From NCBI GenBank assembly GCA_000310025.1, contig FN648822.1, positions 1-32,114 of the forward strand: DNA of 32,114 nucleotides. Reading direction: 5' to 3'. This document shows, one piece after another, positions 10,893-26,882 of the stretch (position 1 is the first letter of the stretch; each line of letters starts with the position of its first letter). Source of the DNA: Ectocarpus siliculosus. Lineage: Eukaryota > Sar > Phaeophyceae > Ectocarpales > Ectocarpaceae. A program made the position numbers and the translations under genes. The notes under the pieces were generated by a model that worked only from the letters and a program-made list of their open reading frames with translations, was not told where the DNA came from and made no database searches.

Positions 10893-13277
10893 GACAAGTC
10901 GGCTTCAGAGAACACCGCTTTGGAAGCAAGAGTGTCTCGATATCACTCCAAATCATACCCCGTCCACGTTTGACGAGCCTAGGTGACGCAGAATCGCTCA
11001 GCACAGACAGGGGTATTGGCCGCACAGCAGTTGCCTACGGCCTTCCAGCATGGAGATATTGAAATGCATGCATCGAGGCCGTACGTGCTTTTAGATCGTA
11101 GCACCAAAACTCGAAAATTCTCAGAAGTGCGTCAAGGCTGTTTTTCCATCATGTCATGTTTCCTCCACACCTGGAGGAACAACACACTTGAGGAGGTCTG
11201 CCTGTGCTGTACCTTTTTTCGGCGTCCCAATCGAGTGACCGCGAAGAAGAGAGGTAGACTTTGTTCACTGCGGTGGTCCACGATCAGTGTTGGACTTCCT
11301 TGTTGCGAGAGAGAAGACTTAGCAGTTAGTTGCCTCTCAAGTCGACGTACTTCTCGCACATCGTTCGCCCCAGGCGCAGCCAGTATAGATCAGACCCTCG
11401 CTGGCAGGCTGCTGATCGTTCTACAACCATGTACTTTTATGATAGGAGAGGCGTATATCGCCCCATTCGCTGTGGACTCGTTTTGACTCGGGCGTATTTC
11501 GCAGTATTTCGCCGTCTTTGGGGGTGCGGGATTTTTGTCGGCCTCTACGACGGTGGTGGGTGCTGATGGCTTCTGCTCACGAAGGCATGCAGGTGGCGTG
11601 TGGGGTGGTGAACACGGGTGGTTACGACCGTGAACGGTGTGCCACGACGGCAGCAAATAGTGGGACATGTCCAATCGATCGAGCCGTTTCGGGTGGGCGC
11701 GAGGGTTGGGCTTTTGATGCCATTGCTGTTGCTCCGCCGATCAAATCGCACATGAATCGATCCAACAGATGAGGGGTGCTGGCTTACCCGAGCAGAAAGA
11801 ATTGAGTTAAATCTCCGGTTCGGTTCTCCACAAACAGATTCGACGTCTCTATCTCTGCTCATCAGAGAGAGAAAAGAGACAAGGCTGCCGGCATGGGTAC
11901 AGCGCGGCATATAATGCAGTTGGTACAAGAAATTTCTCATGATGTTAACGTTAACGGATGACCGTCTCAGTCGTGGGGTTGATGGCTTCCAGTACTTCCA
12001 CGACCACGACTAAAGACTAATTCCGGGGGTATACGGGTAGCCATATTTTCAGTCCCCAACGACAACAGCTCATCGTTACACCACCATCACGGCGGCAGAC
12101 GAAATCACAAAGACAAAGGAACCATCTTTCGTTGCAACGGGCCGCAAGACTGCTGCACAGCCTTTTCAACCACACCAACAGCTTGGTCTCCAACCAACAA
12201 AATCCATGCACATGAGATTATGCACGCGGGTTGCCGCTTTATACTCGTGCCTTCCTTGATACCGAGCATCACATACCCCAGACTATGAGCACAAGACGCA
12301 AATATTACACGCGATAGATAAACGAGTTACCCGAGCAAGAGCTCACAAAAAAAAAATGAAGACCAAAAACCGGCCGGCGTATGTGAGGCTCTCACCGCAT
12401 CTTGGCGGTGCCCATGCAGTTATTGCTCAAGTCTGCCACAACCGTGTGCACGAACTCGAATCGCAAACGCGGGCAGAGCACATGCCGGAAGGCCTCACAA
12501 TCTTGTGTTTCCTCGGAAGGGAAAAATCAACAAGCGAAATACATTCAACAGACTAAAAATATTCCCCCAAAATAACATACACCAAAGAGAGACGAACACA
12601 ATACGGGTAGAATGCACACACCGTTTCGGTATGTGCCGAAAGGCAGCAATGGGCGTGTTCCAAGGCTGCTAGTACAAGCATTTCTACCTCTGTCTCCTGC
12701 ATGTGATGGTGCACGAGACCACGGGACACGAACCCCCCCGCCTGTTACAAAATGTTTTTGACAGACTCTTCTCTCAAGTCTAGTAGAATACGGCAGCGGT
12801 GGAACGCTTCGAAACGCCCGCCCGTCCCTCGCCCGAACCATAGCTTGCTGACAGCCCCTCAGTTGCCAACACACGTGGTCGCCGATTCTATTCGGCCATC
12901 TCACAGGACAACCCTGGGCTGCACCTACCAGTGACAAAACTCCGTGGGAAAGCAAAAGCGTCAACCAGTCCGTTTTCCCTCCCGCCCTCCTCCTCCTGTG
13001 GGTACCAAAAACAGGCTACAAAGCAGCTGGTTTTCAAACCAAGAAGAGCCCGTCAAGCCAAGCCGGACGAAACATCCGTGCATATCCCAACATACACAAA
13101 AAAAGCAAACGGAGAATGAAACAACACCAAAACAAACAATCACGTCACACAGCTGCTGGGTGGGCCGCGACCGCGAGAGGCATTGAACGCCCGTTCGTGA
13201 GAACATTTTCAAGCCAAGAAGCCCCCCACTCTCCAGAAGAAAATAACTTTCTTCTTGCGTGTCGCAGGTGTTTCAAT
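10893..13277. other. Convergent intergenic region / 3' UTRs
   Basis: This lies between the stop of the TTC38-like gene (+) and the stop of the cysteine protease (-), so it should hold both 3' UTRs. Long 3' UTRs are usual in brown algal genes. No frame here shows a recognisable domain. No inverted repeat or coding-like segment stands out. Confidence 0.5.
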
Positions 13278-18630
<5,353 letters not shown>

Positions 18631-19482
18631 GGTCCTGCTGCACCTTTCTCTCCCTCTCTATTGCTGTCTAGGGAGGGTGGGCGGATTGGCAAGCACAGCA
18701 GCGAGTGGGGCCCGTAGCGTGCGTGTGCTTGTGGGTCTGTTGTGTGTGTTGGTCACTCGAAAAACGGCTTTCGCGCGAGAACCGGAGACCGCGCGCAGTG
18801 CGTGCTTTTCTCCGCTTTTCAATGTATTGGGTTTCAATGTAGGGGCATTTATGTAACCGTCAGAACCAAGTTGGCGAGAACTGCTGCGGACGGGAGATCT
18901 TGCCATGGGCTAGAGGGGGGCGGGAGCGCGACAAAGGGCAGAGAAAAGAGGGAGCGACTCTGTCACGAAGCTGTGTGCTGCAGTATGTAGCATCCAGCCC
19001 GTAGGTGGCAGGGTACACGCTACATAGCACGCCTTGACCATATAAGAGAGAATCAGGCGGTCGCAGATCCATCTTACGTGTCTCCGATGTACACAGAGTC
19101 TACCTGTGTCAGGCGCTCCTATATATAGCATGAATATGTCATGATGTACTAGGTCAAGCACTCACACGTACGATCCACATTATGTAGTCACGTTCATTTC
19201 CTTTCCTCGCCGTGTGCATCTCAGAGGTCTTTCTGTTCTTCTTCTCTGTATCCTATGCTCACACTAAAATAAAAAGTAAACAAGTTCGTTCCCACTTACT
19301 TGCGGGATATATATACAATCGTATATGAGGTTTGTTCTCTCCATTCCGTCTCACAATCATTGTTTATTTATTGCTATCTAAGACGCATTCCGTTGGCAGG
19401 CTTGTAGGGAGGGGGAGGGGATTCCTTGTCTCATTTTCCTCTGATTGTTGTCCTCTCTTCCACGAATAAATCGACATTGTTG
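18631..19482. other. 5' region of the protease; no gene seen
   Basis: This stretch lies upstream of the protease start codon. TATA-like AT-rich strings occur at 19121-19130 and 19307-19316, the second within a partly palindromic stretch. None is at a spacing that would tie it to the protease start. No coding frame was recognised. Confidence 0.4.
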
Positions 19483-19634
19483 CTACATATCCTCCTTGGG
19501 ATTGATTGGGTGCAGCCAGTTCTCGCTCTGATCGAGTTCTCCCGGATGAAACAGGACAGCGAAAATCTTGGCCAGGAGGATCGTGCTCAAGGTCACGCAG
19601 AGCGAACGCCACAACGGCGCCTTTGCAAAATGCG
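19483..19634 (-). CDS. Candidate terminal exon of an unrecognised small membrane protein
   Basis: On the - strand a strong acceptor (pyrimidine tract ending ttcttggcag) precedes an open frame that reads HFAKAPLWRSLCVTLSTILL and continues with a hydrophobic stretch to a polar tail ending KEDM and a stop at 19483. It looks like one transmembrane helix plus a short soluble tail. A consensus donor (GTAAGT after 20031) and a second donor (GTACGT after 20647) lie upstream. The latter follows the frame RLAFSTSE, which resembles a mitochondrial presequence cleavage region. Phases of the middle exon do not resolve cleanly, so the model is only suggestive. I do not recognise the protein. Confidence 0.3.
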
Positions 19635-21103
19635 CTGCCAAGAAGAAGGGGTAAGCGGAACCGATAGGGTTCTCGTTTCCACCATGTAGATAGCTCCTCA
19701 CAGATGAAGTCTGGACTGGAGGAGAAATATCGAGAATATCAGCACATGCCCACGATTGGATCGGATTGCTTGAAGCCGGTTCTCTATCCTCTAGTATGAG
19801 AGTTTACTGGGCTGCGCAGGTCGATATCTGGGGACGTACATGTATGTATGCTGCGTGGGATACGAATCTGTATTTCGTGTGCAACGATTGCCCCAGTCTT
19901 CTCTCACAACTAAAGACTGCGCAGCGTAGATTCGGGTGTGTTGCATTTCTGCATGTAAGATAGCATTGTCTGGTCTGTGATACGATCGATACAAAGTGGA
20001 TTGTGTCGAAGGAATCGAAGTGTCACTTACTTGACGAAGGCGTTCGTTCAGGCAGACACAACCAACCATTCATCCTCGAGTGGTTTATTGATCGCCGTCG
20101 ATACCATTTGAGTAAAAGAAACACTTGGAGCGAGAAAGAGAGAGAGTTGGTGTTTTTTTACGGATCCCGTCATCGATTATTCCATTTACTACGTAGATTT
20201 CAGGAAGGTTCAGTGTTTGTGTCCTCAATGTGGAGTGGTTGTGAAGGTTGATTTACGATCACCACCCGATTGAATGTGATTTGTCTTGGATTATTGGTGG
20301 TTTTACGTTTGGATTTCGACCACTTCGATTGACACGCGATCGCTAGCCGTAGATCAAATTTTGTCTGGTGCGTTCGACTGTTGTGTTGCAACATGTATTG
20401 GTTCTGGAGGGCAACAGTGAAACATTCGGGAAACCATGCCACTGCATTTGGCTTTGATTGGATCAAAGGCAATCATGGTATCACCCTTCCCTCTCCGTGT
20501 AGCAAATTCCCCGATCCGCACAACAACACAACCACCGAACGGGATGGGAGATTGGTGGGCCGATGTATCATTCGCGGGTCGTGTGAGCCCTTTTGATTTA
20601 CTTGTATGTCGTTTGTGGAGATTTGCCGATCGATGTTGACACGTACCTCGGACGTTGAGAAGGCAAGACGTTGTATATGTATACTCATTGAAGCGTTGCG
20701 AAAGCGGCTCGAGATGGCGGGCGCGAGGGAGTAATGAGCAGACTTGCACAACCAACTACAATTATTTTCCTTCGTGTTTGTGTCGTTTTGTTCCTGTGTC
20801 CGACTGTCTATTATGTCTTCTCGCTTGTTGATGCTCGCACAATAATTTCGTGTGGTCTCCAAGCGTGACAACGCGATCAGAGACAACGTTGTGACACGGT
20901 GCGGAGACCCTCACACTCAGAAGCGGAAGGAAGCTTTGTTTCCGTTGTCAGCATTATACATGCATGCCTGGGTGCGCCACAATGTTGCTGGAAAGCTTTC
21001 AAACCCACACTACTCGTTCGCGTCCTGTCTGACCCACGAGTTTTTATTATTGAATACTTCGAAGTAATATTTTTTCAGGTCTTTTTTACACTTTATCATT
21101 ACA
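19635..21103. other. Region between the candidate small gene and the telomere-resolvase ORF
   Basis: It may contain upstream exons of the candidate small gene (donors after 20647 and 20031 on -). A 10-bp palindrome acaacgttgt lies at 20883-20892. I could not find a copy of the 26.9-kb palindrome here, so the left end of the mobile element is not located. Confidence 0.35.
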
Positions 21104-22222
21104 CTATAACACGATTCCAATCGTGTCAACTCTACCCCCACTCGTACAATCACCCACCCATTGCCTGCAATGACTGTCTTCAATCCCCTCTACCCTAATA
21201 ACTGAACTCTTACGTTGCAACGCTGGCGACAAATGACCCACAATCACTCGTACCCACCCTTCGAAATCCAAACCATGTCCTTTGAATACCCGATAAGAGA
21301 TCGCGGCATGTAAAACCTTGAGATCACCAAACACGTGCCGACCATCAGTCGGCAAAAGTTTCCTAGCTGCGATGTTGACTGACTTGCTGTAACGTTGATT
21401 TATCTCTGCAGCCGTGAGACAGGAGGTGTCTTTCATGCCGCGCAGCCTCTTGAGACCTTCGATGAAGTGGTCGAACTCACACAACAACAGGACCCGGGCC
21501 ACAGTTCCCATCTTAACCTCTGCCTCGTAGGGGCCACGCGTGCTTGGTGAAAAGTCAGATTTCCCGGCAAGCTCCGCTAGACCCCTCCCAGACACAAACG
21601 ACAACGCACACGCAAGTTCAAAGTAATTCGGGCGTGCGTATCTGATGATGGACTGCATGGTGTCGATGAGATCGCTCGCGTGCACCGTTATTCCACGCCT
21701 ACACTTTGCCTCTAGGGACTCTCGGCGTTTTATTCTTGGCAAGCTTTTCTCCTCGGGCGTGAGCTCTAACCGGGAGACGTAGGGCGGAAGCAATCGCACC
21801 TTCCTCAGGAGGTCGTCAATTTCGGCGAGCCCAGTGAAAGACACCGTCCGCGAGTGTATCGCGCGTCGGGCCGACCATTTATCGGTAAGGTCTAATTTCT
21901 CGAATGACACAACGCGACCCCAGGCCTTGTGTAGCTGTTTCAGGTATTCCTTCCGCCCCTTCGTCTTCTTCGCCGCGGATGATCTCTTCTTGATAAGGGC
22001 GAGCAATCGTCGGATTTCGGTCTTGACGGGACCTGCATTGTGTCGGGCGCCGAACGTTTGTATCCAAACTTCCCGAACCCTTCTGACGTTCTTGTTTAAG
22101 GAGCCAGGGTGTAGCTTCCTCAGAACATCCAGAACCTCGCGTGGATTCTCGTGCTCTTCCAGCCATATGGCGCACATCCATATATTTCCATCCATGTTGA
22201 ATACTGCTATTAACAAAAACAC
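21104..22222 (-). CDS. Telomere resolvase (protelomerase)-like protein
   Basis: The open frame is 372 codons; the Met at 22195 (MDGNIWMCAIW) is the more natural start, giving 363 residues. An N-terminal basic helical region (to about residue 180) precedes a tyrosine-recombinase-like catalytic half. ELACALSFVSGRGLAEL (Arg213) fits the first catalytic Arg; Lys237 sits in a likely beta-hairpin. CEFDHFIEGLKRLR, VFGDLKVLHAAISY (Lys302) and VRVIVGH (His330) follow in the order and spacing of TelN/TelK/ResT-type resolvases, which cut and rejoin palindromes into hairpin telomeres. Two departures: the expected second catalytic Arg is Lys302, and no Tyr follows His330; the position 11 residues on is Val341. 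So this copy may be inactive. A divergent tyrosine recombinase is the alternative. Confidence 0.6.
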   Translation of the reverse strand: MFLLIAVFNMDGNIWMCAIWLEEHENPREVLDVLRKLHPGSLNKNVRRVREVWIQTFGARHNAGPVKTEIRRLLALIKKRSSAAKKTKGRKEYLKQLHKAWGRVVSFEKLDLTDKWSARRAIHSRTVSFTGLAEIDDLLRKVRLLPPYVSRLELTPEEKSLPRIKRRESLEAKCRRGITVHASDLIDTMQSIIRYARPNYFELACALSFVSGRGLAELAGKSDFSPSTRGPYEAEVKMGTVARVLLLCEFDHFIEGLKRLRGMKDTSCLTAAEINQRYSKSVNIAARKLLPTDGRHVFGDLKVLHAAISYRVFKGHGLDFEGWVRVIVGHLSPALQRKSSVIRVEGIEDSHCRQWVGDCTSGGRVDTIGIVL

Positions 22223-22246
22223 ACATTATATCCTGTATTTGTTAAT
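22209..22246. repeat. Inverted repeat between the two element genes
   Basis: attaacaaa (22209-22217) and its exact complement tttgttaat (22238-22246) are separated by 20 nt. It lies in the ~60-bp gap between the HNH stop and the resolvase start. It could be a processing or termination hairpin, or a recognition site. Confidence 0.6.
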
Positions 22247-22253
22247 GATGGGG

Positions 22254-23039
22254 CTACTTCTCCTCCTTCCCACTATCATCTACCTTTTTCTTTTTTGTGC
22301 GTCCTCTCCCCAGGCTACCACGAGCGCGATTGCACCTCAAGCACTTGACATCCACATTGTCAGCAGTGTGAGGCAAAGAGCAGTCAAGGCGGTCGAGAGT
22401 CGGTTGGCGTTCGCTGTAAACGGCCCAGACAAGCTCACATGAGCAAAGGCTGCATCTACCTCCGTACGAGTTCAGGAGCTCTTCGGCAAGAGCTTCCCTA
22501 TGCTGGATACCCTCGTCTGGTCCAAGACGGCCGGCCGTAACGTCGGCGTAGATGTAGCTTGAAATCTTCCGAGAAACCCATGACACCCTCTCTCGGCCGG
22601 GCATGTTGCTCTTGCTACGGTGAATGTCGTCGATGACCATCACGTTCGAGGGTCCGGTCGCTCGACTGACAGCCGTGTACAGCCAGTGGACGTCAGCGTG
22701 ACGGTGCCGGGCCTGATGTATGATCAACCTCCCTTCCACGGTACGACCTTGGACCGCGTGTACTGTGCATGACCCCGGAGGATCAAAAACAACGTTTTCT
22801 GCCTCCGCTCGACAGAGTGAAGTTTCCTCAAGACTAGCACCATCGTCAAATGCACTCGCGACGATGACGTTATCTCCTGAGGACCGGATGATGCTGTAGG
22901 TGTGGTTCTTGTGAATCTTGCCCAGGTTTCCGAGGTCTCGGTATTGCGCACCGACAACCGTCTGACACCCCAGCCCATCCCAGTCACCGGCCTCGTTGCA
23001 CCCCAGCAAACCTCGAAAGGCGTGGAATCGAGCACATTC
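22254..23039 (-). CDS. Helicase C-terminal motifs plus HNH-type zinc module (3' part of the PolB-helicase gene)
   Basis: This frame continues the polymerase-helicase frame directly after an in-frame TGA at 23042-23040. It supplies the missing SF1 helicase motifs: motif V as CTVHAVQGRTVEG and motif VI as WLYTAVSRAT. A C-terminal module then reads CSLC (about codon 196 after the stop), LDRLDCSLPHTADN and CLRCNRARG. This is a C2-C2 zinc ribbon with the His and Asn spacing of HNH (His-Me finger) nucleases, and a Lys-rich tail follows. Motifs V and VI lie only after the stop, so helicase activity would need readthrough or an intact relative. The next methionine-type start (GTG/ATG context near 23009) would give only a helicase tail, so independent translation seems unlikely to be meaningful. 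Confidence 0.7.
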   Translation of the reverse strand, partial: ECARFHAFRGLLGCNEAGDWDGLGCQTVVGAQYRDLGNLGKIHKNHTYSIIRSSGDNVIVASAFDDGASLEETSLCRAEAENVVFDPPGSCTVHAVQGRTVEGRLIIHQARHRHADVHWLYTAVSRATGPSNVMVIDDIHRSKSNMPGRERVSWVSRKISSYIYADVTAGRLGPDEGIQHREALAEELLNSYGGRCSLCSCELVWAVYSERQPTLDRLDCSLPHTADNVDVKCLRCNRARGSLGRGRTKKKKVDDSGKEEK

Positions 23040-26000
23040 TCATGTGTACGCGAGATGAAAATCTGAAGGGCCAGGATTGTCGGTATGCTCCCTGCCAAAC
23101 CTCTCTATGGCTCGAGTCTGCGCCTCGTGACTGTCGTTGCCTGCGGCCAGAATGTACAGGAGGCCGTCATCCATCTCCACCTGGTCTTCGATAGTTTTGT
23201 CTCGCTTGCGCGCGAAGACGTGAAAACATATGGGGAAGGCTTTTTCGAGGATGACCTTCCTGTCGACGTTGTCCCTGCTAATCGACATGCCGCTGCTATC
23301 GCAAACGGGTTGGAGTTGGTGCGTGTCGTACGTCCCGATTACGTGGGTACCGCTACTATGGGCAGCCGCAAGGATCATGCTTAAGGTACGGAGAGGCATG
23401 TAGGCAGCTTCTTCGATGATGATTACGTCGACCTTGAGCGTTCGTATCGATCCCGCCGTCTTCCTCACGAAAGAGTCATCACTCAGGTAGAATCCAAGCT
23501 GGTGGTCAGCGGTTTTTACACTCCACCGGGATGGCAGGTTTGCGTAGGACGTGCGCAGGCTGTTTGTGGGGGTCAAGACTAGTCCTCTCTCGAATGTAGC
23601 GGTGGCAGCGCGGATAGTGCAGTAACTTTTCCCGGCCCCTCCATGTTCTCCGGTCACCGCACAGACGATCCTAGAACCTTGCGGAGACAACAAGCCGCGG
23701 AACAAACTTTCTAGTTTCGATGGTGACTCGGCCTCGCATATTTCCGGCCAGAGATCGCGCTTGACGTTCTTGCCGAGACGACGCCAGGCGTCGTGAGCTT
23801 CTTCCATCGAATTGAAGACGGCGCCGACGCCATCCCACAGAGGAATGATCCGCAGATGGGTCTGCGGTGGGCAGGGAATTTGCCTTGTTGCCGAAGGAAA
23901 CGCATCTAGCGATAGCTTGACCACGATGCCTTCGAACACCCGCCTCTCACCACACAGCGGGTATTTTAAGGCTGGTTGGAACTTAAGCGTGCCGGGAGTT
24001 TTTTCGTTGCCGCCGAACAAATGGCTGAAGCGGAGTCTCATCTCTTCCCGAACCGAGCAAGGTCCCTTGAAGAACACTGCGTCACACTGGTAGCTAAAGT
24101 TGGACGCGCCGCATGATTCGAGAGCGTTCCTCGCTTCTAACACTCGCAATCGAGTTTCGTCCAGAATGAGCGCACCTAACGCCCAGAAGCCATCTCTATA
24201 CCAAGTCCGTTCTGCGTTGAAACAAAGGTATGCATCACCGGTGCGAAGTGACTCGACTCCAAGGTCCCCTTGTCCCGTCCGAAGCTCGGCCTTGACGCGA
24301 TCGACTTCACACAGGACAGGCACGATTTTTCCGCCCACAGCGGAAGCCTCGTCACAGCTCGTAACCATGACGGCATCTATCCTGTCCGCGTATCTCTGCT
24401 GCAACATACCGCTGGCCCGCACGAGTATTCCTTTTTTGAACCGGCGTGCACAGTCGACATCCTCGAGGAGGGGATCACCCAGCTCGTGCGCGAGCAGGTC
24501 TTTCACCAGGGTGGGGATGTGACACCTGTCGACCGTTCTCGATGGTCGCACAAAGTGTGTGACTCTATGGCGAGGCGCGGAGTCGATGAGGTCGAGGTAA
24601 CGCTTGTAGTTTCGACCGAAGACTGGCATGACATCCGCGTTAAGGAATACGTCTGGCTCATCGAGTGCGTCCAGCTTGATGATGTACAGTGTCCAATCCT
24701 CGATGTTGTGGCCATCGAACTCTTCCACCTCGTGGATATGGCCGAAAACCGGCACCGTCTCCATGTTTGTTAGAGCCGCCGTGTATGCCCCGTTGATGTC
24801 ACATTGCCAGTCTTCCCTTCCGTAGGAACTCCCTCTCGCGTGCTCTGCCCCGACGATAGGTCCCCGCCAGCATACCTCAAGGAGGGCGAGAAGAGACTGG
24901 CTGTACTGGCTCGACACTCGAAAATCCAGTACTCCGCGGTAGAACTTTAAACCCAGCGCATTGTGCAACTCGATCAATCGTGTCGCCTGGTCGGAATCGA
25001 AGCCATCAGGATCGAGTCCGCCCATGCTCGAGCTGCACCAGGTTCGGATGGTTATGCCATGTGCCGGTAACGACAGGGAGTCCCAATGGCTGTAGTTGGT
25101 GAGCCTACCCCTGCAAGAGAATCCAGCGAGGTGCAAATGGAGCATCAGCTCGTCGAGAGCCGTTCCCGGTGGTGCGTACCACGTCTTGAACTCTGATGTT
25201 GTTTTTGCACGCTGCTTCCGTTTCTTCTGTGTTGCCTGTTGGTGGAAGTCCTCCTCCTCTGTCTGTTTGATTGCCGTGATATCGCTCACAATATGGGCGA
25301 CGCACGAGAAGGTCTTGCTTCCGCACCCCATACGGTCCGCTTCGTCATTCTCTTCGATGGCCTCGGCAATCCGACGGAATCTACGGTGGGTTCGAATGCC
25401 ATTTTCGATGGCCACGTCCACAGGTGATCCAAACCGGTCCCTCCACGGCCCCACGAGCTCCAGTCGGTACACGTGTCCCTCACGAACCCCGACGTGTATT
25501 GTGGGCGGTCGGAGTTTCGTTTTGCCTCCAGATGGTCCGAGAACGTTGGCGCCGATACCCCTGTGTGACCACACAACGACGTGGGCCTTGGTCATGTTGA
25601 GCCATTTTTCGAGATGACGTAACGTCAGGGCGGGTGGTTTCGCGTACCGTCTAACCCACCTATCGAACTCCGCTTCCCCGATATCACGCTCCAGTAGAAT
25701 CGAGTACAGGTTCCGGAAGTACTTTCCACCATCCAGAGCATTGTTGCTTTGCGCAGGCGCACCCTTTCTTGGTCGACCACCCCCGCGTGACATCTCGAAA
25801 ACACCGGCAGGGCGTACATCGCGGAATCCAAATCTCCTCCTCTCCCGTAGCAGTTCGATTTGACTGTCGCGCCACACGTTGGCGATGAGGACGGCGAGAC
25901 AGGACCCGGGGAGTTTTTCTTGCCACATTTTGCCGTACGTGGTCGTGGGGGTATACCTCACTATCCTGTGTCCGAAGGACGCGATATTCAATTGTCTGAA

Positions 26001-26092
26001 ACGTGGGCTCTGCGAGTCCAAAGTAGAGCGGACCTGGAGGTCCACGAGGGAACACGGGATGCCCTTGGCGTCGACATCGATCTTCCTGTCTA

Positions 26093-26542
26093 TTATAGTG
26101 ATGCCCAGCAGAGGATTGCTGGCCAGGTGTCATCCGCCGCCGAAACAACCAGCTGCCCCCGGCCACCGCCCTCGACGTCAATGAAGGCGGTTTTCCAAGC
26201 ATCTGCGTCTCTCGGGTGGACCAAACCGCGCCGCCACGTCCTTGTTGCCCAGGATTGAAAATTTTCCAGTGAAGGATCACCGCCGGCGGGGTGCGAATTG
26301 AACCATCTATGTCCCGGTCCACGGGACGTGGCCGAGATACGAACCCTACATCCTGTTCCGAAGACCGCCTGTCGACGATACATTACCCCTCGTGGCCCTT
26401 TGTAGCGCCACCCATTACTCCTGGTTGGCAGGGGTTCGGCCTGATCCACCTGCTCCACGTAGCACCATCTGTATCCTGGTTGTTGATGGGGTGATGACCC
26501 ACTCGTCGATGCTGCAAGTCGTTTTTTGAGCCCACGCAACAT
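26093..26542 (-). pseudogene. N-terminal segment of the polymerase gene, shifted frame
   Basis: The frame from ATG 26542 (MLRGLKKRLAAST...) runs to a stop at 26093 and overlaps the start of the polymerase frame, which is closed upstream by a TGA at 26132-26130. So the shift lies between 26132 and 26093. The segment is basic and Trp/Arg-rich, and ends near AFIDVEGGGRGQ, whose D-x-E could be the Exo I pair of a proofreading exonuclease. An intron instead of a frameshift is possible, but I see no convincing GT-AG pair there. Confidence 0.5.
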
Positions 26543-26602
26543 TCTTTTGTATCTATCTATAGTTTGAAGGACACAAAAATTATCCACAGATCTGCGCGAA
26601 TC

Positions 26603-26616
26603 GTCAACCACGGTCC
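26603..26616 (+). promoter_or_regulatory. Copy of the GTCA(A/T)CCACGG motif near the polymerase start
   Basis: gtcaaccacggtcc at 26603-26616 closely matches both arms of the nested palindrome: gtcatccacggcc at 26883-26895, and gtcatccacggtc as the complement of 26936-26948. Three copies in 350 bp, outside the coding region, suggest a protein-binding or replication site. Function is inferred only. Confidence 0.4.
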
Positions 26617-26882
26617 GATTCTTTGTTGATTGATTGAATGGTGGGACCGTTTGGAAGTCTGTAGATGACCAAAACCAAATTTCAGTTTTCGCCTCCTCCT
26701 ACTACTGTCGCTTTGTCCGTCGCGGGCTGAGTCGTGCCTCAACTGGAGAGATAGTAATTATCAGGAGATGACCCTGCGATCGGTGCTTTGTCACCCCTTC
26801 TCCATTGTTGACTGAGAGCGCTACTACCTTGTTTGTTTGGTTGGGTGATTCCCGAGATGGTGACTGGGATCATCATCAATCA

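Larger units (their letters stand above)
22254..26542 (-). pseudogene. Family B DNA polymerase - SF1 helicase - HNH fusion gene, interrupted
   Basis: The full gene spans about 1,430 codons from ATG 26542 to the stop at 22254. A frameshift between 26132 and 26093 and a TGA at 23042-23040 interrupt it. Numbered from codon 26045, the longest open piece (to 23040) has PolB palm motif A DINGAY (416-421), a motif B-like KKGILVRASGM (537-547) and motif C YQCDAVFF (652-659). An SF1 helicase follows: Walker A GEHGGAGKS (799-807), motif II VDVIIIEEA (872-880) and motif III GTYDTHQLQPV (904-914). RecD/Pif1/Dda-type helicases are the closest motif match. Upstream, FIDVEG and VLIANVWRD could be Exo I and Exo II of a DnaQ-like proofreading domain. 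It would replicate its own DNA. The first motif C aspartate is not present as DTD. The gene sits 60 bp upstream of the resolvase gene on the same strand. Confidence 0.75.

Noticed and set aside
20354-20886. Overlapping - strand frames of 133 and 137 codons taken as whole genes
   Set aside because: Neither has a domain. At most a short 5' part up to the donor at 20647 may be an exon.
25684-26322. 212-codon - strand frame overlapping the polymerase N-terminus
   Set aside because: It overlaps two other frames in a region where one continuous coding path explains the sequence. It has no recognisable motif and looks like a third-frame shadow.
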